From: Theocolax elegans
Lineage: Eukaryota > Arthropoda > Insecta > Hymenoptera > Cerocephalidae
Reading direction: 5' to 3'
Assembly (NCBI GenBank): GCA_026168455.1
Contig: CM047431.1
Coordinates: 42,186,253 to 42,250,252 of the forward strand
Length of the DNA: 64,000 nucleotides
A model generated the notes under the pieces. The model did no database searches and was not told where the DNA came from. It saw nothing but the letters and a program-made list of their open reading frames with translations. Positions within the stretch are counted from its first letter, which is position 1. Every line of letters begins with the position of its first letter. Positions 1-13,958 of the stretch are shown piece after piece. The position numbers and the translations under genes were made by a program.

Positions 1-69
1 TATGTTAATTCCGAGTTTATCACTTATTCGAAAGTGTCGTTTTTGACTGTTTACGAGCAGATGTCAGGC

Positions 70-96
70 GGGAGGGGGGAAGGGGGGGGAGGAGGG
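70..96 (+). other. Potential G-quadruplex
   Basis: Four runs of three or more G occur within 27 bases: GGG at 70-72, G6 at 74-79, G8 at 82-89 and GGG at 94-96, with loops of 1, 2 and 4 bases. This fits the usual G-quadruplex pattern on the plus strand. Whether it has any function is unknown. Confidence 0.5.
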
Positions 97-2679
97 TAAG
101 AGGTTGAAGAGTCATAACTGTCGAGAGAGGAAATTAAATTCCATATTTTCGTTTTTCTCCTCGAAAACTCGTTGGGAGATAAAGATTTGAAAGTTAGATT
201 CGCATTACGCCGCCTTCAAACTTTACTCCGAACTCGAAACAATCAAAGTTCATTTCCTTTTGAATAATTATGCGAGCGCGCGATAAATATAAAGCTCCTC
301 CCCTCTCCTTCCCTTCCCTTCTCTTCGCTTCCCTACCCTACCTACCTCTTTTTCATAGAGGACGGATCATCGTTTTAACTTTAATGAGGGGCCATCTACA
401 TTAAATCAACGACTCTTACAATTATTGTTATTATTGTCATTCTTATCATTATTGCTATTATTGCTATTATTGCTATTACTCAAATTGATGTATTTATCAT
501 ATTAGTACATACTGTACATTGCACGAGATGGTACGATTATTTACTTAGGGTCGATCCCGTATGTAGAAAATCAGGAATGTTTCCGTATATCCCGAATCAA
601 TCAGGGTAAATTAAATTTGCTTCATGTCGATATCGATATTTTTCTCATCTCACGGGTACAAAGCGATATTGTCCAATATGACTTTTATAAGCCAATTAAA
701 ATTTATTAAACCAATAGTAAGAAAAACGAATACGAGAAGAAAATGTAAAATAATCAGAGAAAACTTTGAAAAATATCAGGATGGTACGTAGGAAAGTTCT
801 GCGGGTCCATTCCCAGATCACCAAATAAAGAAACAAAAAAGAGTACGAACGGAGAAACCCAGGAAAATTCTCATTTCGTAAGATGTCATTGTATGCCGGA
901 ACGTCCTCCTCTCCGGAAACTGATTCAGATCAACCGAATTATTTTTCCTTTTTTTTTTCGTGCTCCAAAAGTTCGGGGTCCTTATAATCCCCTCTCGCGC
1001 ACACACGTTCACAGACGCACACGGAGAAAGAGAGAGAGGGAGAGAGGGAGAGAGAGAGGTGGTGTAACTTGAGGAACGAGTTTCCTCTCCTGTCTCATGG
1101 CTAGGCGGAAGCTTAATACCCCGAGAGTTTGTGGAAAAAAAGTTTTTGCCTGGGAAAACTGATATGAACTCCTCCCTTGATAAACGCGCGATTACCGACC
1201 TCGGTAATTTTTCGCCCTGGGCTTTTGTTTTGTTTTGGCTCTGGCCTGTACAGGATGACTGGCCAATGGGTTTACCTATCGGCATTAATGACCCAGTTGA
1301 ACCTCCTCTCCCGGATATTTTTCGTATCCTTGGTTGTCCTTTTTTTTCAACTGCTCGATAATCTTCAACTACTTTCATTAGATTTTCACGGTGTCTTTGA
1401 TGCGAGATGCAATATTACGGAGTATATACATCATTTGCTATTTTCACCAATACATTTTGAATACTCCATAATTTACTGCTTAATATATATAATCATCGAA
1501 AGATCCGGTAAATTAAAGGTATACAAATATATGAGTAATGTTTTCTTCTTATATACTCTTTTGTATGTACATTTCAGCTGCTCGGTTACGAAACATATAC
1601 GTTTAATTTAATAACGATGCCAATTTCGAGATGATTAACTATTGATGTTACGAGTCAATTAATTTTTAATCACCGCAGCTCAAATATTCGTTTAATCTTC
1701 AAGTGATCAAATTAATGGACATTGTATCATCGTTACTATTATCTCTGACGATTTATCAATTAACGTCATTCGAACGTTCATAGTTTCTCGACATAGACAA
1801 AAATGTTCTGTCTTCAAAATGAAATTTGTTGACCACTCCATTCCACATTTCGTTATAAATGGTTAAATTTCTCCAAAATTTCTACCTAATAAATTAGCCT
1901 TGATTTTTATTTATTTCAATCGATAATCATGTGAAAAACTCGTTGATTAAAATAAGAGAACGCTCATTTCGTAAATTAGCTATTTTTTCGATATTCAGAT
2001 AGTTACAGGATTATTATTTCATCTTTTAACGTGAATATTAATTTATGTTTTGTATATATACCTGTATATATATTTCTGGAACATCTGAATAACAGTTTTT
2101 GACTAATAAATAACTTCGTTCTTGCTTATACTTATACTTATACATATAAATGTTGTTTTTGTATTATTTGTTATATTGTTTTTATGTACGTATACAGGTA
2201 TTATAATTTTATTTATACACGTTATACGTTTCACGTACACCTTACTTTTCAAAGTACAAAAATTCAAGCTTTTTTTATTTGATATAATGAATATATTTAA
2301 AGCGTTTTATCAAGTACAAAGACGTTGGATTGCATGCGTAAACGGAGATATCGATGCTACGATAATTATTTATATTGAGCGAGAGGTTACTTTGTAATCT
2401 TGAAGTTTAACGTGCAAATTCTCGGGAAGTTAATCTGATTCATTAACGTAGAATCTTGTTGATGTTTCAACGCAAACTGTTAATTTACTCCCTCTTTCTC
2501 GCACTCGGTGGATGCAAACTCGTTTTATACATTTACATTTACATATATATCCGTCGGTTGGTATAGAACTTTTCTAGATCAAAACGTTCACGTTTACAAC
2601 GGTTTCTTTGGCCCCTAACTTTCGTCAATATAATATTGATGTAACGTCGTAACGGTGTGAAAAGTTAATACCTACGGTG

Positions 2680-2704
2680 TATATATATATATATATATAT
2701 ATAC
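2680..2704. repeat. (TA)n microsatellite
   Basis: About 12 uninterrupted TA repeats. Confidence 0.9.
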
Positions 2705-3283
2705 AATCCTGTTCCATATCCAGTCACGAATAATTATACAATTACAAAAGTTTCACTTCCGTGCTCTTTGAATTCTGTTATGCTCGATGTATATAAGTTA
2801 TACGATTGCTGCGCGTTTATTTATTATTAAACAATTTGAATCTACAATTTTGTTACTATGCTGCTCGTTCTCTTTAATCCGACGCGATTTGTCATTTTAA
2901 CGTGTCAACTCTTTTAAAATCGTTTAAAAATTCCAATAGGTTTTTGTTCTGAGCGGAGTTTTTCTTAGATATATTGTCTTACAAAGAAAATTTGTTTGCG
3001 CTAATTAGGTTTTTTTTATAATTAAGCGGATTTTTGCTTATGAAGAAGTTTTTTTTTTAATATAAAAATATCTATATTTTACGAATGGAAGAATTATTTA
3101 TTTCAATTATAATCAAGCAATTAACGAATGGAAAAAGGCGAATGTAAGAAGCGGTCGTATTCTATACGAAGTTGCGTTCAATTTCATTTGTTTAATTTTT
3201 ACGATATATAAAGAATTGTATTAATCGATCGGAGAGGGATAATTGACCTATCTTCTCGACACAAATTCAAGTTTTAATCACTT

Positions 3284-3645
3284 TTAAGGGGACTCCAAAG
3301 CAACTTGTTTAAACACTTATTTAAATAAAATGATTTGTCAAACTTTTCTTGTGCATCAACTGATTTTGCTGAAATTTTGAGGATATGTGAAAAGTAAAGA
3401 AGGACAACTTTTAAAATGTCTTAAAAATGTTTATTTATTTATTTATTTATTTAATTAATTAAATTACAAAATATTTCATTAGTTTTTAATTGTAAAAAAT
3501 TCTATGAGTTATATTCCTCCTTCGCTTTCCACATAGTTATCGTATACTCAAAGTTTCAGTCAAATCAGTTCACGCATTTACAAGAAAACTTTGACCTGCC
3601 ATTTTATTTCGATAGTTGTATTAAGTTACTTTAACGTTCCCTTAA
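3284..3645. mobile_element. Inverted-repeat (MITE/foldback) element, TTAAGGG-type ends
   Basis: The left arm (3284-about 3400) begins TTAAGGGGAC. The right arm (about 3525-3645), read on the minus strand, begins TTAAGGGAAC, and the two stay alignable for roughly 110-120 bp with scattered differences. Matching blocks include a run around AATAAAATG, a TTTTCTTGT block and an ACTGATTT block. The centre is AT-rich with a short (TTTA)n run near 3430-3450. There is no coding capacity, so this is a non-autonomous element. The TTAA at each end could be the terminal bases or part of a TTAA target duplication. The superfamily is not resolved. Confidence 0.65.
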
Positions 3646-6600
3646 GACCTATATTATATATACATTTATTTTGTACATTTTTAATACCTAGTTGCTACGA
3701 AACCGTACATATCTTATTTTTCACTGCTACTAGGGGTATATTATTTAACAAAAATGTCGTTTAGAACAAAAATCCATTTATTTTGAATATACCGTCGAAT
3801 AGTAACGTTGTGCCGTCGATCATATTCTGAAAACAGAGATGACGGAGTCGAGAGTTCGAAATAGAATAAATTAAATGAATTTTCATCCGAGCGCATAAAT
3901 CCATGATTCCCGGTGGTGTAAGCTATTCGACAAATCAGAACGGAGTCTCGATTAAAATCGCTGGGAAAGTTTGTCGAGTTGTTTATAAGCAACGAAGTAG
4001 TTACGAGAGGATGAAACGACGCCGGTGGATCCATTGAATTCGAGCGACAAAGAAGTTGAAGGGACGACCGGCGTCGAAAGATACAGCAAGTTATGCGCCT
4101 GGATCGTACCAAGTTTTAGGGGAAAGGCTTCTAGAGACGACTGGCTCTGTACCTCAGAAGAGAGAGAGAGGGACAATGCGCCCAGATACTCAAGAGCTAA
4201 GGAAATTGTTTCGCAAAAGACGTTGGCCCTTTGTTTTCGTTGGGTGGTCGTTCCTAACTTACGATCATCTAGGTTATTTACCAAATTGATTGAAATCCTG
4301 TAGCAATTATAACAGATGAGAGTTTATTCAAATGAGCCTGTTATTTAACTCTATCCTAATATCGATTACAATTCATTTATCTTTTTCTCCTTTCATTTTA
4401 AATTAATTTTATGAACAACACTTGACATTATAAATTAGGTTCGGATCAATTATATATTATTGGATTAAATTAAATTACTTACGGCGTTGTAGCGATATTC
4501 TTAATGTAAAACATATTTTTCGTTTGGCCAAAGTAAACGACATATATTCTTCGTAACATAATAAACGAATTGATCGATCTCGAGTCACGGTATGAAAAAA
4601 AGATAAACAAAAAGTATAAGTTTTACTTTTTGGTCAATCTCATCTTTCTCAGACTTCTAGTTCAAATATAGTTGATAATTTTTCTCAAGTAGCAAGCATA
4701 ATAATTTTCATTTTATAATTATAAGGATATGTAATTAATATCAGCTGATTTACACGACGAAAATTTAGTTTATAATCTTGGTAGAAATGTTATTAATCTT
4801 ATTATAGCATTTTTTAATGAATATAACCGCGACAGCATCGTCAACTTGGGACGTATCAGATGCTCGTAGAAAAATTAAATTAAAATTTTGTAATATTTAT
4901 AATTTCACTATTAAAAAAATTTGTACAATTCTTTGGCCGGATTAGTTGGCAGATTAACATTAAGACGCGGATGGAATTTCCGTACTTACGCGGTGAATCT
5001 GGGACTTGAATCAGGTGTTCGACAAACATTAACCTAAAAATGCGTAATATTTCTAGGGAAAGTCTATAAATTTTATTTTACTTTTAAGTTACCTTTCAAA
5101 CGCACTGACACGGTAAATTTTATGGGAAAATTCTCTCGGTGTATGCTGATGATGAAGAGGTTAAGGGGTATACAAAAACGAACAAAATAAATTAAAAAAT
5201 AATGTAATTAATCCCTACAGCTGGGCTCAGTATATTTTCTAAATACAGTATATACGGACAATTAACATCAATATTTAGCCATTTTATACTAAAATAACGT
5301 TGTACGTAACTTGATAAAATGGATAATTTTACAATCGAAAATTGGACAGGGAAGCCATAAAATATTAAATTGAAGAACGATTCTGAACGATGTAAAATAA
5401 AAAAACACAAGCGATTCGCAAAACGTTTGAACAAATGGCGTGTCCAAAATTTTAACAAGCAATTTAAGGAAACATCGACGATTTAAATCGCTAGCTTTCT
5501 CTTACTTCGTTTAATTCATGAATTTTCGGGGGAATTCAATTATTCAAAGCTTCCTCTCTTTCTCTCATTACAATTTACAATTACTTAGGATTATCCGGGA
5601 TTAAAGTTGAATCTACAGCGCTCAGTTTAAATAAATGAGTGTAAATATATATATTTTGCGTATTAATTATTTACTTGCTTTTGAAACGAAAATAAATAAA
5701 AATAAAAGAGTCGAGACACTCAAATGAAATTTAATAGTTTTAACATTGTTTGTTTTCATCCAAACGCTCCTTTATATTTCAATTTACTTTATTTTACTTC
5801 CTTCTTTTTTACCCTTTTTTGATCGTTTTAATTAAAATAGTTAATTATAAAAATGGATACCCGAGTTATTATTTACTTTACAAATATGTGTACGGAAATA
5901 ACAGAAACAAAAAAAAAGTAAAAATTATTTGAAATATTATGTAGGTCATGTTTTATTAAAAAAAAATGCTTTGAAAAATTTGAATTCCCGTTTGGTCAAT
6001 ATTTACCCTTCCTTATAAAATTTAAAATATACAAATGTGTTAACTTTGCATGATTTTGCGAAAAGCGAAAATTTTGTAATTTTAATTGATGAAATCCAAC
6101 GTGCTTCGCACAGTATTAATTTTTCATATTATATAACGTTAAATTACTCGTTTAATGGACATAATCGATTTAACAGATAATTATTAATTTTTATTTAAAT
6201 GAAAAAAAATTAGTAAAGTAAACACAAAAATGCTAATCGTCGTTAAGCCTTTCCTTTCTTCCTATCTAATGAGATGAAATGTTGCTTATAAGTAAATTTT
6301 ATAATGCAAATTTAAAATGAGGATAAGCAACATTTTTCTGAAATAAAAATTCACGAATCGTAATTCATTTTCAAGGATTTACTTGTATCGATCAGGTGTG
6401 TCGCTATCATTCATCTGAATCGTGGAAGTAAATAACGTTTCACTTTTACCACTCAACTAAATTAGAGGGAAATACATACATTTTCATAGATATACATAGC
6501 AATGCACCAGGTAGATTTGCTAATTGAAAAGAAAAAGAATCCTTATATATTCCACGTACCGAGTTACGTTTCATATTTCCTTCTTAAATAACTTTAATTT

Positions 6601-7223
6601 CACCTTGTGAAAATCTCGATTGCTCTTCATCTGAACGTTGGGAATATAAAGTAGTGGCAAGTGTTATTCGCGTGATTTTCTTCTTTTTCCTCAATTCACA
6701 TAGTATTTCAAAATTTACACGTGCATACGAGTGAGCGGTGCATCGTCGATCGATTTAATCGATTTAATTGGTAAAATAAATTTATAAGTAGTGTATAGAA
6801 TATACACGTAATCGTTTTCTTTATAATTTAACTACATATACACTCGATCAATTTTACGTACCGAGAGAAGTATTTATTTGTTATTGCGATACATCTATAA
6901 CTATTTTCAAATATGGCAGAATGAAAGAAATTATATCCATAAATATAAAATTGTTACGATTCGGTATGTGGGTTATCTTGAGATTAAAAGCTCGTTTAGA
7001 TAGTTCTAGTAATTATAAATGTTATTCTTCACAATTATCGGAAGGTTTTATCCTCAATAATTAACAGACTTTTTCTTTTAACAAAGTAAAGAATCTTAAT
7101 TTAATCATTTATTTTTACTATTTCACTGAGTATTAACATATATAATACGAGGAATAACTATAGGAACAGCAGTTTTCGTTACTAGAATGTAAACGCACGC
7201 CACACTCTGCATTCGACTATACT
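3646..7223. other. Non-coding stretch, nothing recognised
   Basis: AT-rich sequence with a GC-richer island at about 3830-4290. Several overlapping open frames of 75-125 codons occur there on both strands, but none resembles a known protein and the overlap itself argues against coding. No RNA gene or repeat array was seen. Confidence 0.5.
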
Positions 7224-7392
7224 TTCTAAATGTGAATTAGTGAATATTCACTAAAAATATAGTGATAAGTCAGTCACAATCACCAAGTAGTAAATTGTTA
7301 CTAATTCATTTAGTCAATATTTACTATTTTAATAGTGAATATTCACTAATTTCGTGACAGTGACCGACGTATCACTATTTCATTTTTAGAGA
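7224..7392. mobile_element. Short inverted-repeat element (MITE-like)
   Basis: Both arms contain TTAGTGAATATTCACTA (itself a palindrome) and a TAGTGATA-GTC-GTCAC block in inverted orientation. The ends read TCTAAAtG inward on the left and TCTAAAAATG inward on the right. It is about 170 bp and has no coding potential. The internal palindromes should make it fold strongly as single-stranded DNA or RNA. Confidence 0.5.
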
Positions 7393-7478
7393 GTAAGAAC
7401 GTACTTTTTTCTATAGGTATTTGTAAAAAATGTAATATTACAAATTGTTATAAAATTACGTAAAATTTCTGCTTACAA

Positions 7479-8129
7479 GGAGAGTCTTACATCTCCGGGA
7501 AACAGTTCTTTACAAACTCTAGGATATGTGTACTACTATAAAAATATTAGGAAAGCTTGTGTAATAGATGCCAATTCCTTTTTTACGATAGATATAACCA
7601 AATAACGAAAAATTTCGCCAAAAAAAGCCTTTGAATTTGATCACTCATAACTCAAAAATAGAGATAGACTCTCAAACTTAAGTTCAAAAGAAAACCGAGA
7701 TCGAGTAGACTGGATTAAAAAAAAGAAGCTCAAATATCTTGATTTGTTCGAAAGTTATGAAAGAAAAATGAATTTAACGATATTTTTATGACTATTTTGA
7801 AATAAAAATTTATTGATTTTTTAAGTCAAATTGTCTTCTTATTTTTATTTTTTCCATAACCTTGGAGTTAATCAAAATATTTGACGTTCTGTTTATTTTA
7901 TAAATCCATCAGCTTTCTTCTGAACTTAGGTTAAGGTATTTTTTTAATTTGTTTTTGAGTTATGATCAAATTCATGGGCTTGTTTGGCGAAATTTTTCAT
8001 ACTTGCTTATATCTATCGTAAAAAACGAGTGATAGAGTTTAAAACTCTGGGTTTCTTTATATTTTTATAGTAGTAAACATATCCTAGTGTTTGGTAAAGA
8101 TCCGTTTCTCGAAGAGGTGACACTCTCCC
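7479..8129. mobile_element. Large palindromic (foldback) element, about 650 bp
   Basis: The left half (7479-about 7800) and the reverse complement of the right half (about 7815-8129) align almost end to end. Shared blocks include GGAGAGT at the ends, CTAGGATATGTxTACTACTA (7521- / 8060-), TTTTTTACGATAGATATAA, GAAAAATTTCGCCAAA, TGAATTTGATCA and TCAAATAT-TTGATT near the centre. Identity is clearly below 100 percent, so it is old or formed from diverged copies. It contains no plausible gene. It could be a foldback transposon or two copies of one element inserted head to head. Confidence 0.65.
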
Positions 8130-10890
8130 GGTTAGTAGCATAGTATGAGTAAAACTATCATCAAGAAGTAAAACACATTTTAAATAGTAGTTTTTGGTAC
8201 ATGTGTAAAAAAATTGAATGTAGCGGAATTGAGAGGTTTGTAATTCGAACAAAAGGAGGATGGTTATAACATGAGTGTAGAATCAATTTTCGCGAATATA
8301 TCGAATAATGTTCTTTGATACAAAAACCATACAAGCGGCTATTTCCAGAATTTGCAGAAAGCGCAAGACTTACTTTTATATAAAAAATTTTGTTAAAATT
8401 AATTTTATTTATTTGCAACGTACTTGTCATGCTATGCTTTTTATTTTTCAAACGACACTTTTCTACGATGTGTTAAAGTATTTTAGATGTACTTGTAACA
8501 CTTAAAACCCATATTATCACAGTTTTTTAATTAAATTTATTAATTATTAATGGAATGCCAAATTTCTTATGATGCCATCCAACTAACTAATCGACTGAAA
8601 AGTACTGCTTTTACAAAAATTACTATTTTAAAGTAAAAAGTAAAGAATATCACGAGAAAATGACCACTTACTAATTTATAATAAATATGACTATGTGGAG
8701 TTTCAAGCCCTAGTAGAATTCAGAAATAAGAAATAGCTGGTAAATTAATAAATGGACAGCGAAAATGGTTAGGTATTGACTCCCGATGAAACGCTTTTTC
8801 GCCCATTTGTTGCACATTTATTGGAATGAGCATAACGACCAAACATAAAATATTCATTTCTGGGTAATGTTCTAAACAAAATGCGAAGGATGTTGTGAAA
8901 TTTGATCCCTTTTACCATTTCCGATCGAGTCCGACGATTGTTTGCGTCGTGCAAACACTCATTTTCAAGATATTTTCACTTTTATAAATTAATCACCAAA
9001 TTGATCCGAAACATTTTTGCAGGCTTGTTCATAGCCTATAATGCGCCAGGTATCCTGCTTACGGAAACTATAGTTTTACAACCTTCAAAATACTTAGTTC
9101 AATCCTAACGTTTATAGATTATACTATAAAATAGCTAGGAAAGGTTAAAAAAGCGATTCATCGCAAGCCCAAATATATACCTAGTTTTAGCCTATTTCTA
9201 GTTTAACTGGCTTGGTACTGCTCACTAAATGGATTTCAATTCTACTAGGGAGGTGATTGGTATATTAATTTATGAGGAGCGGAATTAAAAATTAACAAAT
9301 ACAGTGATGGTTTTTTTTTAATTGAAAGTAATAATCACTCTTAATTTAAGCGCTATATTTAGTGTCCCTCACTTATTAATTAGTCCATAATTAATAATTA
9401 CCAGCACCTGTTTTTAAAAACTGTAGTAGCCTTATACGGATATCCTACCATTTTTTAAACGATTAATCCGGTTGAATTAAGAATCATTTTGAAACTTAGC
9501 ACATTTATACTTATAAATGTCAACTAAGCAAAGAGCACCGTTCTCGCGGAGTCGATAATATTAACCGCGGGAAATTTGGTTTATTGATTTGACATCCTTT
9601 TAATAAATAATTTTCAATTTGTAACGATAACGTGTATATTAATTGCATAAACCACAGTGTAAGAATAAATAAATCTTTACAATTTTCATTTTCATATAAA
9701 TAGATTTATTAATCCTTTCGTCGGTGCGCACATAAACGATTCTTCAAAAATCCATGAGAAAAATGTATATAGATAGACGTTGAGGAAAGGAAACGAAATG
9801 AAAAGGAGAAAAAAAGAAGGGTGAGAGAGGGAGAGTTGGAAAAATAGTCGAGTCCGAAAAGTAAGTGGAGAGAGGTGGGTGAAGAAGGAACGAAAGCGAG
9901 GCTCGACTCGCGTCGAGCGAAAGGGAAACCGGGCAACTTTGAAATGCAAATCCGTCGAAATTGCTCATTAGCCCAGTCGGGTCCCTGGCGGAAGCTCGGG
10001 CTGATTAGGCGACGCCACCGCGACATTCGTCCGGCTAATTTCGCAAGGAACCGGAGCTTTTTCGGAGCTTACCGGATTTCCGGTTGCATCTCTCCCTTAG
10101 GGGATTATGCATCATCGGTGGAGTCGTATCCCTCTCTCTCTCTCTCTCTCGCTCCCTGCGTGTCTACGTGTATATATGCGAATGGGTAAAATTGTTACAC
10201 GCTCCACGGACTCGGATGAGTTACGATCGTCGCGGCTTCTTTTCGGTTTCAAATGAGCCGTTACCATTGTTTATGGGACTCGGTTGATTTGTTGCCGGTT
10301 TTTCTCCGCGAGCCCAATTTTAATTGGTCTGTCTGGTAATTCGTTCGAGAATTATTTATGTCGACTATCTCGTTGGGACGATACGTCGATCCCCCTGTAT
10401 CGTATATACATCTCTATGTTCCTCTTTTTTTTTGTTGTAGACCGATTGTTTACTAAATATTTTTGAATGAAGTATTTGATGGACTTGGACTAAAGTCGAG
10501 GATATTTATCTTCCCACGAATTGTCAAGCCATAACGATCGTATTATTCAATTGGAGATTATCTTACGACGAAACTTTATTCTTTTCAAATATAATGGTGT
10601 ATTAAAATTTACTACAAATATATAAAATATATACTACAATAAATGTTAAAATATATACTTATTGCGATATTTCCTATAAATTAATTATAGTAAATAATTT
10701 AGATAATTCAAGTAAATCCCTTACATTACTATAATAGAAAAAAAATAGAATAAAATACTTTAATTTCAAATAATATAGCATATAGAAGTAATTAAAAGGA
10801 TTTTGTTAGGTATGTAAATTATATATTTTTTTTAAATTAGATAAAAAATACGTAATGATAACGAAAAAGCTATTAATAACCATATACCGA

Positions 10891-10923
<33 letters not shown>
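10891..10923. repeat. (ATT)n microsatellite
   Basis: Eleven uninterrupted ATT units. Confidence 0.9.
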
Positions 10924-10924
<1 letters not shown>

Positions 10925-11245
10925 AAGAGACCATTAAACAATAGCCAAATTTCTGTTAAAATGTACGCGTATATATATCTCCCTCATTATTTATTAAGGT
11001 GAAAGAACTCACATATTTTTTTGCTTTCACAAGTTTTCAGTTTTATACTTCTAATGATAGAGAATATCAATTTATTAATTTACTTATTTAAATTAATTAT
11101 TAACTTTTTTAATTTAATCATTAGTCTATCTAACAGCTTTTCCTGTAATATCAATTTGTTAATTAATTCATATTTTTAATCAATTTAAAATGTCAAATAT
11201 TCTAACCTATTAAAATGGTAACTCGTATTTTTTAAAACAATCAAA

Positions 11246-11261
11246 AGGCGCGAGAGCGCCT
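11246..11261. other. GC hairpin with a GAGA loop
   Basis: AGGCGC-GAGA-GCGCCT is a perfect 6-bp stem closed by a GNRA-type tetraloop, standing out in very AT-rich DNA. No U-tract follows and no gene is adjacent, so a role is not assigned. Confidence 0.35.
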
Positions 11262-12940
11262 GACGCAAGTATATTATTTATTCAATACGAAAATTGAATT
11301 AGTCACAGTCTTGACATGCGCTTAAAATAATTTTTTTTATGAATAAAATATAGCAAAACCATGATAAAAATCGAGAAAAATCTTTAAACGTATGAAAATT
11401 TCTATTTTTCGTTCGAAGGCGTTTGTATTAAAATTAAAATATTTCTATATTAATATATCAATGTTTTATCAGATTCTTATATCAGATAATTGAATATTGG
11501 AAAAAATGTCATAATCTCTTTGATTAATAGTAATGTTATATTGTATTAATAAAAAAATTGGTTAATAATGTAATGTAATAAAACAAGATCAACATAAATT
11601 GTAAAATCTTATTAAAAAATTAATAAATGTAATGTATTACAGTTTGAGGAAAATTAAAACATACGAATGTTACGGTATATTAATATTTCGAAATAATAAT
11701 CTAAAGTAAATTAAATTTTCAAATATTACACTTTATCCTTCTAAGTTTTCGAAATTCTGGGTAGGAGCCTGGGAACATGAATAAATGTATAATCTACATG
11801 TTTATTTCTAATGTAGAGTAAATTATTTAAATTAATGTATACAAATTGTAGTTTGAATCATTGTAAATCCAAGTAAATTTTTTTTGCGTACCTCTAATAC
11901 ATATTTTATATATTTTATTAGTGTCTTGATAATAAATAGATTTTGTACATTTTGTATGTATTAAGAAATGCACGTTGTTATTATCATGGATAAAATAATA
12001 AAACATGATTTTCTCTTTCTGTTTCAGGTGAGTCAATTTATATCTACTTAAGATTTCGAGAATACGGTAAGTTCATTCATCCGATTTCCATCAACGCGAA
12101 CGAAAGTACGATAATTAAAAAAAAAAAGAAACAGATTAAAAATCAATTCGTCCGATGAATCGACAATCGATACAATTCGTCCATTTGAAAGTATCGATCC
12201 GTTAAACTCGTAAAGTGTGTATAAAAAGTGTTTAATTCGAGCATAAAGAGGGAGAAACGCAAGGCTCCTCGTAATAATCTCTCATAAAAGATAAACAATT
12301 TCATGGATCGGGAGGCGACGCGTTTTCATAAAATATTTATCGTCCCGATCCACTTGGTGGGCTTTCTCCGCCATCAGACGAAACTTTCGTCATCGAGAGG
12401 AGCGCCCGGAAAATCGGCGTGAAAAATTGCACTCGTACAAGCCTCTCTCCTCCTCCTCCTACCTAAGTACACAGCGTGTGAAAGACCGAGGGTAAAACGA
12501 TATGGGAAATCGATGAACCCCGCAGCTATATGTATATGTATATACATATATATTGATTCTCTAAGCATTTTCTCGCATCATCGAGCCCTTCCTCCTCCCA
12601 CCTTCCCTCCACTATCCCTCTTTCTCGTCGCAAAATGCCTCTTAAAATCCTTAGCAGTTAATTTTGCAAATTTTCACCTGATCCTCCTTATAGTTTAATT
12701 ATACTCCATGAAAGTTCAACTTTTTGCATAACTTACCTTGGTTTTTTTTGTTCTACTATCGTGACTCTCTTCCGAGAGTCGTGACGTTCAATTTCCTCGT
12801 AGCTCTCGTGCCAAACCGGGCGATTTATACGATCGACTTTTCGAGGGGTTAAGGTATCGAAGGGGGTTGGTTGCTCTTCTTCTTCTAGTCCTTCTTTTTT
12901 TTAGTTGACCTCGTTGAGTTAACGTGGAGAACGTCTTTAT

Positions 12941-12977
12941 GAGAGTGAGAGAGGGAGAGGGAGAGAGAGAGAGAGAG
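12941..12977. repeat. GA-rich microsatellite
   Basis: Interrupted then continuous GA repeats. Confidence 0.85.
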
Positions 12978-13958
12978 CTCTGTTTCGAAAAAGGATGTAC
13001 TTCATTTTTTAACGTCGATTTCATCATTTTCTCATTGTCCTGCGAGTACTGCTTATTATCTTATAATGAGGTTTTAAAATATAAATAAAAACAAATTATG
13101 GGTTATACGGACACCGAAAATAAGTGTAATAATAGACTGTTTAATATAACGACGATTAAATTTTAAGCAGGTTAAATGCGATATTTTATTTTAATAAATT
13201 GCTAATCAATGTTGCGTCCTCATAAAGGAAGCTTTGTAATAGTAAAATTTTTCAACTCGCTAAAAACATGTTGTAAAATGATATTAAAGAAGCTTATAGA
13301 GCAAGATGTTCAAAATAATCAATTTTAAAATATTCGTTATATAATAAATAATGATTTACCGTTGTAGGTAGCGATATATAGGTATAAAATAAAGATTTGC
13401 GAGTATCTAAAAATCTTTAAAATTAAATTAATAAAGATACTAAAAAATTGTGTAGACGATATTGAAATAAAGAAGTTCAAGTACAGTATTAAAAAGTGAA
13501 TTTGACGTTAATTTAAAAATAAATTGCAATACTGATTTCTGAGTGGGTGTTGGATTTCCTTAACACCAAGTTATCATAAATAATAGAGTTACCGCAGTAA
13601 TAATGTAACGTAAAACTTATCACTTTCGAGACCCTCTACAGAAACGTCTGTGTTTAATTAATCATCGCCGTCTCTTTGACAGTCCTAATGCAAATATAAA
13701 ATCCAGCTTAAAAGCATCAAAGATAGAGTAAAACAAGAAAAAAAAGAAAAAAAAGAAAAAAGAGGTACGCACTCAAACGAGTTAGATCCATTAGAGAGCA
13801 TCTTTGAGTCTGTGCAAGCAAATTTTTGAACCATTAAACCGCACATCGGCGAAACAAAGTTAGAAAACAAGATGATGCATTCTTGGTGTGTACATATTTG
13901 ATTTGAGTGGGTGTGGAAACATAACATATGGTTTAACATGCTAGAAAATGTTAAACTA

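Larger units (their letters stand above)
1..3283. other. Non-coding stretch with microsatellites and a G-rich block
   Basis: No reading frame here looks like a real protein; the longer ones are driven by GA/CT repeats (about 1020-1060) or AT-rich sequence. Visible structure includes a G-rich block at 70-96, a pyrimidine-rich tract at 296-352, TTATTG/TTATTGC triplet-like repeats at 420-480 and a (TA)n tract at 2680-2704. Codon use, splice sites and recognisable domains are lacking. Confidence 0.6.
8130..13958. other. Non-coding stretch with a GC-richer island and microsatellites
   Basis: No supported gene. A GC-richer, CpG-containing island lies at about 9870-10,330. Repeats are an (ATT)n run at 10,891-10,923, a TA/TATG-rich stretch at 12,525-12,555 and a GA run at 12,941-12,977. 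A small GC hairpin at 11,246-11,261 is listed separately. Open frames in the island overlap on both strands and are compositionally driven. Confidence 0.5.

Noticed and set aside
3741..4303. Overlapping frames of 77-123 codons on both strands in a GC-richer island
   Set aside because: Mutually overlapping on both strands, not recognisable as proteins; GC-richer DNA has fewer stops by chance.
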